A stretch of 7,234 nucleotides of DNA. Source: an uncultured Flavobacteriaceae bacterium. GTDB lineage: Bacteria; Bacteroidota; Bacteroidia; Flavobacteriales; Flavobacteriaceae. The notes below the pieces were generated by a model. That model was not told where the DNA came from. It made no database searches and was given only the letters and a program-made list of their open reading frames with translations. The first letter of the stretch is position 1, and every line of letters begins with the position of its first letter. The translations under genes were made by a program, and so were the position numbers. The stretch is from positions 1 through 7,234 of the forward strand of contig CAJWNW010000082.1 in NCBI GenBank assembly GCA_913044085.1, in the 5' to 3' direction. Of this stretch, positions 1 through 7,019 are shown piece by piece.

Positions 1-77
1 GTGACACTTCTAAAGCTTTGGAAAGCGTAAAAATCAAGCGCCAATACAATTCCAATAAAAACAAGCAATCGAAGCAT
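1..77 (-). CDS. N-terminal fragment of a probable membrane-anchored metallophosphoesterase (runs off the left edge)
   Basis: On the minus strand an ATG at 77-75 opens a frame with no stop to the window edge, giving 25 full codons. The peptide begins MLRLLVFIGIVLALDFYAFQ and continues SFRSV: a short positively charged start, a hydrophobic stretch at about residues 4-15, then an aromatic DFYAFQ segment. That pattern resembles the start of membrane-bound calcineurin-like metallophosphoesterases common in flavobacteria, where a DxYAFQ-type segment follows the first membrane helix. None of the phosphoesterase metal-binding motifs lie in the visible part, so the product is inferred from N-terminal resemblance only. 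It is divergent from the sugar transporter, with 187 bp between the two start codons. Another inner-membrane protein is possible. I am fairly confident it is coding and much less so about the product. Confidence 0.55.
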   Translation of the reverse strand, partial: MLRLLVFIGIVLALDFYAFQSFRSV

Positions 78-180
78 CTTTCAAATTTTCTGTAAAAATA
101 AAACAATTCGAAGTGATTTTCGACACAATAAAAACATTTAACGACCACTGTCAAATTCTTTAATTTTAGTATCTTACAAT

Positions 181-188
181 CAAAATTA
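181..188 (-). promoter_or_regulatory. Candidate -7 element (TAATTTTG) for the leftward gene, within the divergent intergenic region
   Basis: On the minus strand this reads TAATTTTG, a full match to the Bacteroidota -7 consensus TAnnTTTG. The nearest TTG triplets that could act as a -33 element lie 16 bp (205-207) and 24 bp (213-215) upstream, just outside the usual spacing of about 17-23 bp, so the match is imperfect. The site also forms the right arm of a 9-bp AT-only inverted repeat (159-167 with 182-190). It would give a leader of roughly 100 nt for the gene starting at 77. For the rightward transporter gene only one-mismatch candidates are visible (TATTTTCG at 217-224 and TAAATTTC at 231-238), without a -33 partner. 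The rest of 78-264 holds nothing else I can support. Confidence 0.3.
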
Positions 189-264
189 AAATTAGTACAC
201 TCTCCAAAAAAACAATTATTTTCGAACCGGTAAATTTCATATTGAAACTTTTTAAAATTAAGTT

Positions 265-1917
265 ATGACATCAAAAAACAACTCTTCTGCTTTGACCACC
301 TTGGTCACTGTTTTTTTCTTCTGGGGCTTTATAGGAGCTTCAAATGGAGTTTTTATACCATTTTGCAAAGAATACTTTATGATAGACCAATTTCAATCTC
401 AGCTAGTTGATTTTGCATTTTATGGTGCATATTATATTGGAGCTCTCATATTATTCGTATTATCTAGTCAAAGAAAAAAGGATATTTTTAACAGCTGGGG
501 TTATAAAAAAGGTATTATTTATGGGTTGTTAATATCAACAGTTGGTGCATTGGTGATGTATCCAGTAATAAATGGATCTGAAGAAGGACAAACAGAAGTC
601 TTTTATGGTGTTCTAATTGCACTATTTATTGTGGGATTGGGTTTTTCTTTACAACAAACTGGAGCAAATCCATTTGCAGTATCTCTTGGTGATTCGAAAT
701 CTGGTTCATCCAGATTAAATCTTGCTGGGGGTGTAAATTCTTTTGGTACTACTATTGGGCCCTTGGCTGTTGCATTTATAATTTTCGGGACATTATCAGG
801 TGAAGGAACTGCTGAATTTTCAAAAATGCAATCTTTGTATCTTGGAGTAGCTGCACTATTTGTTTTATGTGCTGCAGTTTTCCACTTTTCAAAAAGTTTA
901 CCAGATGGTATAACGTCAGAACCTTTTGAGCCTGCCAATAAAGCAATGAATTTATTAATTGCTTTAACGGTCATAATGTTCTTGTGTTTTGGATGGGTTT
1001 TTTACACTTACTCTGTTCCAGAGCCAACAATAGACGCAATTAAAGAAAATTTAGAGTATAAGAGATTAGTAGCATTAATTGTGTCTCTTATTGGTGTTGT
1101 TGGTTGTATATATTATGCATATGTAAAATCTTCGTCTAATCCAAAAGGATGGGGCGCATTACAATATCCACAGCTTGCCTTAGGAATGTTAGCCATATTT
1201 ACTTATGTTGGAGTTGAGGTGACTATTCAGAGCAATTTAGGAGAAGTTTTGAAGTTAGTTACGGATAAAATTGATAATGTTAATTTAAATGGACTAGGGT
1301 TACCTGCACTAACTGATGCGGGAATTGCAAAATATATCTCATTATATTGGGGGGGGTTAATGATTGGTAGATGGACTGGAGCTATTAGTGTTTTTAATCC
1401 AACAGAGGGATTGAGAAAAGCTTTATTAATAATTGTTCCGTATATAGCCTTTGGAGTAATTGTTTTAGTTAATTACGGCAGTTACAGCTGGAACGAAATA
1501 ATTATATTTTCTGTTATTGTAGCTATTCAAATTATAGGATTTTTTATTGCTAAAGACAAAGCAATAGCAACACTTAATATATTTAGTGTGATTGGATTGG
1601 CAGCAATGCTAATTGGGCTGTTTTCAACTGGAACTGTAGCATTGTTTGCTTTTATTAGCGGCGGTCTTTTCTGCTCAATAATGTGGCCTTGTATTTTTTC
1701 ATTAAGCATAACCGGTTTAGGCAAATACACATCTCAAGGATCTTCATTTTTGGTAATGATGATTTTAGGAGGTGCCATTATCCCTCCTATTCAAGGAAAA
1801 ATTGCAGATATTTTCTCAATTCAATCATCTTATTGGGTAGCTGTGTTATGCTTTGCTTATCTAATCCTTTACGCATTTTTAACTAAAAAAATATTGGGAA
1901 ACCAAATTGAAAATTAA
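265..1917 (+). CDS. FucP/FHS-family sugar:proton symporter (major facilitator superfamily), enlarged form
   Basis: An inner-membrane sugar importer of the fucose/glucose/galactose:H+ symporter group. Family hallmarks are visible: an N-terminal FFFWGFIGASNG helix, QQTGANPFAVSLG at 130-142, SSRLNLAGGVNSFGTTIGP at 148-166, and near the C-terminus MWPCIFSLSITGLGKYTSQG followed by GGAIIPPIQG (473-511). At 550 residues it is about 110 longer than E. coli FucP. I count about 16 hydrophobic segments rather than 12; the likely additions are near 226-248 and 267-287 (before the FucP TM7 equivalent at 302-320) and one pair within 384-452. The substrate cannot be read from sequence. The glycosylasparaginase gene 3 bp downstream makes N-acetylglucosamine or another glycoprotein sugar an attractive guess. 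The ATG at 265 sits just before the first helix, as expected for the family. The gene is visibly more AT-rich than polA or odhB, and it carries a G8 run at 1349-1356. Confidence 0.88.
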   Translation: MTSKNNSSALTTLVTVFFFWGFIGASNGVFIPFCKEYFMIDQFQSQLVDFAFYGAYYIGALILFVLSSQRKKDIFNSWGYKKGIIYGLLISTVGALVMYPVINGSEEGQTEVFYGVLIALFIVGLGFSLQQTGANPFAVSLGDSKSGSSRLNLAGGVNSFGTTIGPLAVAFIIFGTLSGEGTAEFSKMQSLYLGVAALFVLCAAVFHFSKSLPDGITSEPFEPANKAMNLLIALTVIMFLCFGWVFYTYSVPEPTIDAIKENLEYKRLVALIVSLIGVVGCIYYAYVKSSSNPKGWGALQYPQLALGMLAIFTYVGVEVTIQSNLGEVLKLVTDKIDNVNLNGLGLPALTDAGIAKYISLYWGGLMIGRWTGAISVFNPTEGLRKALLIIVPYIAFGVIVLVNYGSYSWNEIIIFSVIVAIQIIGFFIAKDKAIATLNIFSVIGLAAMLIGLFSTGTVALFAFISGGLFCSIMWPCIFSLSITGLGKYTSQGSSFLVMMILGGAIIPPIQGKIADIFSIQSSYWVAVLCFAYLILYAFLTKKILGNQIEN

Positions 1918-1920
1918 GAT

Positions 1921-2919
1921 GTGAAGAGAAGAAAGTTTATAAAAAACACGTCGCTAACTGGCCTAAGTATGTCAATAGGTAGCTACTTAAACAGTTACGT
2001 CAAAACTTCTGCAGACGAATCAAAAAAAAATAAAAGAAAAACTAAGCTCCCCTTAGTTGTCGCTACATGGAATGTGAAATTTGCCACAAGCAAAGCTTGG
2101 GATATCCTGATTAATGGAGGAAACGCTTTAGATGCCGTGGAACAAGGTTGCCGTGTAGAAGAAGCAAATGAAAAAGGACAATCTGTAGGCAAGGGTGGAC
2201 TTCCTGATCGAGAAGGACATGTCACTCTTGATGCTTGTATCATGAATGCTGAGGGCAATGCAGGTTCAGTCGTTTATTTGAAAAACATCACCCATGCGGT
2301 TTCAGTAGCACGAAAAGTCATGGAAGACACTCCACACGTTATGCTTGCTGGAAAAGGTGCGGAAGAATTTGCATTAACAAAAGGATTTAAAAAAGAAAAC
2401 CTTTTAACCGATGCTTCTAAAAAATCATGGGAAAAGTGGATAAAAACAAGTGAGTATAAGCCAATTATAAACATTGAAAATCACGATACCATTGGCATGT
2501 TAGCTTTAGACCAGCAAGGGGATATTTGTGGGGCTTGTACAACAAGTGGCCTCGCCTACAAAATGAATGGACGTGTTGGAGATTCTCCAATAATAGGTGC
2601 TGGATTATTTGTTGATAATGAGGTTGGAGGTGCTGTAGCAACCGGTCTTGGTGAAGAGGTCGTAAAGTCAGTTGGTAGTTTTTTAATAGTTGAACTCATG
2701 CGACAAGGCAAAACACCACAACAAGCTTGCGAAGAGGCAATAAAAAGAATTGTCCAAAAACCCAATAGCGATTATAAAAATTTTCAAGTAGGCTACATCG
2801 CTATAAATAAACTCGGAGAAATAGGTGCTTATTCTATTCATCAATGGTTTAGCGTAACCAAGTTTCAAAATGGTATTAATCATACAACCCAATCTGATTA
2901 TTTCAATAAAAACTACTAA
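1921..2919 (+). CDS. Glycosylasparaginase, N4-(beta-N-acetylglucosaminyl)-L-asparaginase, Tat-exported precursor
   Basis: An N-terminal nucleophile hydrolase that cleaves the GlcNAc-asparagine bond left after glycoprotein digestion, releasing aspartate, ammonia and the amino sugar. The precursor is expected to self-cleave before Thr190 (in NHDTIGM) into alpha and beta chains. With a constant offset of 38, the active-site residues of the Elizabethkingia (Flavobacterium) meningosepticum enzyme line up: Thr152=Thr190, Thr170=Thr208, Arg180=Arg218, Asp183=Asp221, Thr203=Thr241; the active-site Trp11 corresponds to Trp50 (offset 39). All are present, so the enzyme looks active. The N-terminus has a twin-arginine motif (RRKFIK, residues 3-8) followed by a weakly hydrophobic stretch, indicating export in folded form. 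The start must be GTG at 1921: the next in-frame ATG (Met17) would remove the Tat motif. It begins 3 bp after the transporter stop, implying co-transcription. Its 332 residues match the family's precursor size. Confidence 0.93.
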   Translation: MKRRKFIKNTSLTGLSMSIGSYLNSYVKTSADESKKNKRKTKLPLVVATWNVKFATSKAWDILINGGNALDAVEQGCRVEEANEKGQSVGKGGLPDREGHVTLDACIMNAEGNAGSVVYLKNITHAVSVARKVMEDTPHVMLAGKGAEEFALTKGFKKENLLTDASKKSWEKWIKTSEYKPIINIENHDTIGMLALDQQGDICGACTTSGLAYKMNGRVGDSPIIGAGLFVDNEVGGAVATGLGEEVVKSVGSFLIVELMRQGKTPQQACEEAIKRIVQKPNSDYKNFQVGYIAINKLGEIGAYSIHQWFSVTKFQNGINHTTQSDYFNKNY

Positions 2920-2927
2920 TTTCTGGA

Positions 2928-5762
2928 ATGGAAAAACAAAAACGCTTATTTCTTCTCGATGCTTATGCGCTTATTTTTAGAGGGTATTACGCATTTATAA
3001 AAAACCCACGCATCAACTCTCAAGGGCTTGATACCTCGGCGATTCTTGGGTTTACAAATTCTCTTTTAGATGTCATAAAGAGAGAACGCCCAGACCACTT
3101 AGCCGTTTGCTTTGATAAGGGTGGAAGCACAAACCGCGTTGAAATTTTCCCAGAATACAAAGCCAATCGAGATGAAACTCCTGATGGGATAAAAGTCGCT
3201 GTGCCCTATATATATAAGCTTTTGGAAGCCATGCACATTCCCGTGATTGTCAAAGAAGGCTATGAAGCTGATGACATCATAGGAACCCTGGCCAAAAAAG
3301 CCGAAAAAGAAGGTTACCAGACTTTTATGGTGACCCCGGATAAAGATTTTGCACAGCTTGTAAGCCCTAACATATTTATGTACCGCCCAATGTTTGGAGG
3401 CGGTTATGAAACTTGGGGCGTCGAGGAGGTTAAGGCTAAATTTGAAGTCAAAGACCCCATTCAAGTTATTGATTTTTTGGGCATGAAAGGAGATGCCGTG
3501 GACAACATTCCTGGACTGCCAGGTGTTGGAGATAAGACTGCTAAAAAATTTATCAGCCTCTATGGCAGCATGGAAGGTTTGATTGAAAACACCCACGAGC
3601 TTAAGGGCAAAATGAAAGAAAAAGTTGAGGCCAATGCAGAATTGGGTTTACTATCAAAAAAGCTAGCAACTATTCTTTTAGATGTGCCGGTTGAATTTGA
3701 TGCGGAAAACTTTGAAATGGAATCTCCTGACCAGGAAAAAGTAGCCGCGATTTTTCAAGAATTAGAATTTAGACGCCTAGCGGAGAGTTTTAAAAAAGCT
3801 TTTACAACTCCTGAAGAAACAAATGATAAGACACCAACAACCATAAAAAAAGGCGAGGTTGCAAAAATAAAACCCCGAGCTGGCAGTGGACAATTCTCAT
3901 TGTTTGATGCCCCGCAAGAAGAAGCGTTGCTATCAATACATGGGAATAGAGCCAATATCAAATCTGTAGCCCATTTTTATCAATTTATTGAAACTGATTT
4001 TGCTTTGGACTTATTTGTAAAACAATTGTTACAACAAACTTCAGTTTGCTTTGATACGGAAACAACAGGCCTGAATGCCTTAACCGCCAAACTTGTGGGA
4101 ATTGCTTTCTCATGGGAGGCACATAAAGGTTTCTATGTGCCTTTTCCTGAAGACACTTCTGAAGCACAAGAACGCATCGAGAAATTAAGGCCCTTTTTTG
4201 AGGATTCATCCATTGAAAAAATTGGTCAAAATTTAAAATACGACCTCAAAGTTTTAGACAAATATAAACTTTCTGTCAAAGGCCATTTATTTGATACTAT
4301 GATTGCGCATTACCTCATCAATCCAGACATGCGACACAATATGACAATTTTATCAGAAACGTATCTGAACTACACCCCGGTACCCATTGAAGATTTGATT
4401 GGCAAAAAAGGTAAAAATCAAAAATCAATGCGTGAAGTATCTTTGGGAGATATAACGGAATATGCGGTAGAAGATGCCGATATCACCTATCAATTGGCAC
4501 AGCATTTTAAGAAAGAAATGTCTGAGGCCAATACCATAAGCCTATTCAATAGTATTGAGATTCCTCTGATTAGAGTTTTATCTTCCATGGAATTAGAAGG
4601 TATACGCTTAGACACTGCTTTTCTGAAAGATTTAGCAATAGATTTAAACAAAGACATTCAAAAATTAGAACATCTCATATACAAACAAGCTGAAACTGTT
4701 TTCAACATTGCATCTCCCAAACAATTGGGCATTGTATTATTTGAGAAACTCAAGCTTGTTGACAAGCCTAAAAAAACCAAAACGGGGCAATACAGTACCG
4801 CTGAAGATGTATTGTCTTACCTTGCCAAGGACCACGAAATCATAAAAAACATTCTAGAATACCGCGGACTGGCAAAGTTAAAAAGCACCTACGTAGATGC
4901 ACTTCCAGCACAAGTTTTGGAAAGGACAAATCGCATTCACACAGAGTACCTGCAAACGGTCGCAGCGACGGGGCGCTTGAGCAGCATTAATCCAAACTTA
5001 CAAAACATTCCCATTCGAACCGTGCGGGGACGACAAGTGCGAAAAGCATTTGTCCCAAGAAATGAGAATTATATTTTATTGGCAGCGGATTATTCCCAAA
5101 TTGAATTGCGGGTGATTGCCGCACTCAGCGAAGAAGAAACCATGATTGAGGCCTTTAAAAATGGGGAAGACATTCACGCATCTACAGCATCAAAAGTATT
5201 CAATGTACCAATTTCTGAAGTGACTCGTGAACAAAGGAGTAATGCCAAAACCGTAAATTTTGGAATTATATATGGGGTCTCAGCCTTTGGTCTTAGTAAT
5301 CAGACAGCGTTAAATCGAACCGAAGCTAAAGCATTGATTGAAACCTATTATGCAACCTATCCAAAATTAAGTGCATTCATTGCAGATCAAATCCATTTTG
5401 CAAGAGAAAATGGGTATGTTAAAACCATTTCGGACCGTCGCCGATATTTAAAAGACATCAACTCCAGAAATGCAGTCGTGCGCGGCGCCGCAGAACGCAA
5501 TGCTGTAAACGCGCCCATCCAAGGAAGCGCCGCCGATGTCATTAAAATTGCAATGATAAGAATTCACGACAAGCTGATTGAAGGTAACTATAAAACAAAG
5601 ATGCTTTTACAAGTACATGACGAACTTGTATTTGATGTCTTTAAAACTGAAATAGATGCTATTAAAGCAATGATAAAATCGGAAATGGAAAATGCCTACA
5701 GCATGCGTGTTCCTCTCGACGTTGAAATGGATTTAGGAGAAAATTGGTTGGAAGCGCACTAA
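2928..5762 (+). CDS. polA: DNA polymerase I with 5' nuclease, 3'-5' proofreading and polymerase domains
   Basis: A cytoplasmic repair and Okazaki-fragment polymerase of 944 residues (E. coli has 928). The 5' nuclease domain (about 1-290) keeps its acidic cluster: Asp11, Asp63, YEADD (112-116), Asp138, Asp140, Asp189 and Asp192, then the helix-hairpin-helix-like IPGLPGVGDKTA. The 3'-5' exonuclease domain (about 350-540) is intact: DTETT (Asp376, Glu378), NLKYD (Asp439) and YAVED (Asp516). In the polymerase domain, motif A is DYSQIELR (Asp721, Glu726), motif B carries Arg770, Lys774, Phe778 and Tyr782, and motif C is VHDE (His897-Glu899), each offset by 16 from E. coli numbering. Proofreading is therefore predicted active, unlike in Taq. 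A charged linker (about 292-345) contains QFSLF at 322-326. The ATG lies 8 bp after the glycosylasparaginase stop. The C-terminus GENWLEAH is typical of the family, so the gene is complete. Confidence 0.98.
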   Translation: MEKQKRLFLLDAYALIFRGYYAFIKNPRINSQGLDTSAILGFTNSLLDVIKRERPDHLAVCFDKGGSTNRVEIFPEYKANRDETPDGIKVAVPYIYKLLEAMHIPVIVKEGYEADDIIGTLAKKAEKEGYQTFMVTPDKDFAQLVSPNIFMYRPMFGGGYETWGVEEVKAKFEVKDPIQVIDFLGMKGDAVDNIPGLPGVGDKTAKKFISLYGSMEGLIENTHELKGKMKEKVEANAELGLLSKKLATILLDVPVEFDAENFEMESPDQEKVAAIFQELEFRRLAESFKKAFTTPEETNDKTPTTIKKGEVAKIKPRAGSGQFSLFDAPQEEALLSIHGNRANIKSVAHFYQFIETDFALDLFVKQLLQQTSVCFDTETTGLNALTAKLVGIAFSWEAHKGFYVPFPEDTSEAQERIEKLRPFFEDSSIEKIGQNLKYDLKVLDKYKLSVKGHLFDTMIAHYLINPDMRHNMTILSETYLNYTPVPIEDLIGKKGKNQKSMREVSLGDITEYAVEDADITYQLAQHFKKEMSEANTISLFNSIEIPLIRVLSSMELEGIRLDTAFLKDLAIDLNKDIQKLEHLIYKQAETVFNIASPKQLGIVLFEKLKLVDKPKKTKTGQYSTAEDVLSYLAKDHEIIKNILEYRGLAKLKSTYVDALPAQVLERTNRIHTEYLQTVAATGRLSSINPNLQNIPIRTVRGRQVRKAFVPRNENYILLAADYSQIELRVIAALSEEETMIEAFKNGEDIHASTASKVFNVPISEVTREQRSNAKTVNFGIIYGVSAFGLSNQTALNRTEAKALIETYYATYPKLSAFIADQIHFARENGYVKTISDRRRYLKDINSRNAVVRGAAERNAVNAPIQGSAADVIKIAMIRIHDKLIEGNYKTKMLLQVHDELVFDVFKTEIDAIKAMIKSEMENAYSMRVPLDVEMDLGENWLEAH

Positions 5763-6970
5763 AGCTCTAAGGCTTTTTCAATCGCATTGTCCATCAAAAA
5801 CTCTTGAGGGTTTTCCAAGGCTTCTTTTACAGCAACTAAAAACCCAACCGATTCTTTACCATCAATAATACGATGGTCATAGGATAAAGCCACATACATC
5901 ATGGGGCGGATTTCGACTCTACCTTCAACCGCTACAGGGCGCTCAATAATGTTGTGCATCCCAAGTATTCCACTTTGAGGTGGATTGATAATGGGTGTTG
6001 ACAACATACTGCCAAAGACACCACCGTTGGAAATGGTAAAAGTGCCCCCAGTCATTTCATCAATTGTAATTTGACCCTCTCTCGCCCGGATAGCCAGGCG
6101 CTTGACTTCTGACTCAACCCCCTTAAACGTAAGGTTCTCAGCATTTCTAACAACGGGTACCATTAACCCTTTTGGACCTGAAACCGCAATACTAATATCA
6201 CAGAAATCATAGGAAATCATTTCTTTGCCTTCAATCATTGAATTGACGGCAGGGAAAAGTTTTAAAGCGCGAACCACAGCGAGTGTAAAAAAGCTCATAA
6301 AGCCCAAACCGACCCCGTGCTTTTCTTTAAAAATTTCTTTGTATTGTTTTCTCAACTCAAAAATAGGCGACATGTCTACTTCGTTAAAAGTCGTAAGCAT
6401 GGCCGTTTCATTTTTGGCAGCCACCAATCGTTCAGCAACCTTTCGGCGGAGCATTGATAGTTTGGTGCGTTTAACGCGACGGCCTTCAGTGTCAATTTTT
6501 TTACCCATAGACGGCACTGCTTTTGCAGCATCATCTTTTGTAATCCGACCATCTCTTCCTGTACCAGTGATCGCACTGGTGTCAATCTCTTTTTCGGCTA
6601 AAATCTTCTTAGCTGCTGGGCTAGCAGTCCCTGATGCGTATGTTGATTTATTCTCAATCGTTGGAGTAGGTAACTGAACTACAGGAGCTGGTGTTTCCGA
6701 AGTATTGGAATCGAGGCTGCCCTCCGGCTTTGAGGCAGTGGTATCGATAAGACAAACAACAGAACCAACGGCAACGGCGTCTCCTTCTTCTGCTTTAAGC
6801 GTAATGCTTCCGCTGACTTCTGCGGGGAGCTCAAGCGTCGCTTTGTCGCTATCAACCTCAGCGATTGCTTGATCTTTTTCAACGTAATCTCCGTCTTGTA
6901 CGAGCCATTCTGCTATTTCAACTTCAGTTATGGATTCGCCAGGCGAAGGCACTTTCATTTCTAAAATCAT
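5759..6970 (-). CDS. odhB: Dihydrolipoyllysine succinyltransferase, E2 component of the 2-oxoglutarate dehydrogenase complex
   Basis: The core subunit (also called sucB) that transfers the succinyl group from E1 via lipoamide to coenzyme A in the TCA cycle, in the cytoplasm. At 403 residues it is close to E. coli SucB. The order is: one lipoyl domain (about 1-77) with the lipoyl lysine Lys43 in DSDKATLE; a Thr/Pro/Ser-rich linker (78-112); a peripheral-subunit-binding domain (about 114-151; ASPAAKKILAE, GTGRDGRITKDD); and the acyltransferase domain (about 168-403) with catalytic His366 and Asp370 in SYDHRIIDG. The single lipoyl domain and the LTTFNEVDMS segment favour succinyltransferase over the pyruvate dehydrogenase E2. 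The ATG at 6970 gives MILEMKVPSPGES, the usual start in flavobacteria; Met5 is a less likely alternative. odhA, often directly upstream, is not recognisable in the 264 bp available. The stop codon (TAG) overlaps the polA stop on the other strand. Confidence 0.96.
   Translation of the reverse strand: MILEMKVPSPGESITEVEIAEWLVQDGDYVEKDQAIAEVDSDKATLELPAEVSGSITLKAEEGDAVAVGSVVCLIDTTASKPEGSLDSNTSETPAPVVQLPTPTIENKSTYASGTASPAAKKILAEKEIDTSAITGTGRDGRITKDDAAKAVPSMGKKIDTEGRRVKRTKLSMLRRKVAERLVAAKNETAMLTTFNEVDMSPIFELRKQYKEIFKEKHGVGLGFMSFFTLAVVRALKLFPAVNSMIEGKEMISYDFCDISIAVSGPKGLMVPVVRNAENLTFKGVESEVKRLAIRAREGQITIDEMTGGTFTISNGGVFGSMLSTPIINPPQSGILGMHNIIERPVAVEGRVEIRPMMYVALSYDHRIIDGKESVGFLVAVKEALENPQEFLMDNAIEKALEL
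5761..5778 (+). terminator. Weak candidate intrinsic terminator for polA, lying inside the odhB 3' end
   Basis: AAAGCT (5761-5766) can pair with GGCTTT (5771-5776), including one G-U pair, around a CTAA loop; the T run extends through 5778. The hairpin starts within the polA stop codon. The stem is short and AT-rich, so termination would be inefficient. On the opposite strand the G-U pair becomes a C-A mismatch and no U tract follows, so it suits polA rather than odhB. Confidence 0.3.
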
Positions 6971-6980
6971 ATATAGTTGA

Positions 6981-7015
6981 AATTTAAAGAACTTTTCATT
7001 GAAGTTCTTTAAGTT
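6981..7015 (-). promoter_or_regulatory. Inverted repeat in the odhB leader (11-bp perfect arms, 7-nt loop)
   Basis: TTAAAGAACTT (6984-6994) is perfectly complementary to AAGTTCTTTAA (7002-7012) around the loop TTCATTG. Two further pairs (6981-6982 with 7014-7015) extend the stem beyond one mismatch, or G-U pair. It ends 10 bp before the odhB start codon. If transcription begins near 7022 it would be a hairpin in the 5' untranslated region; as DNA it could be a regulator's operator. No U tract follows on the minus strand, so it is a poor terminator for leftward transcription; a short T run follows on the plus strand, where no gene needs it. Confidence 0.5.
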
Positions 7016-7019
7016 TTAA

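Noticed and set aside
224..231. Palindrome ACCGGT upstream of the transporter as an operator
   Set aside because: Only 6 bp are symmetric, the flanks do not extend the symmetry, and a site this short occurs by chance; no regulator gene is nearby to support it.
2022..2030. A9 run after the Tat signal of the glycosylasparaginase as a slippage or frameshift site
   Set aside because: The reading frame is intact across it and it encodes a lysine-rich linker; A runs this long are unremarkable in AT-rich flavobacterial DNA.
3099..3596. Open frame of 165 codons on the minus strand inside polA
   Set aside because: It lies wholly within the well-supported 5' nuclease coding region and its translation shows no recognisable domain; it is a shadow of polA codons.
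6225..6677. Open frame of 150 codons on the plus strand inside odhB
   Set aside because: It is antisense to the conserved succinyltransferase gene, has no recognisable motif, and is explained by the codon pattern of odhB.
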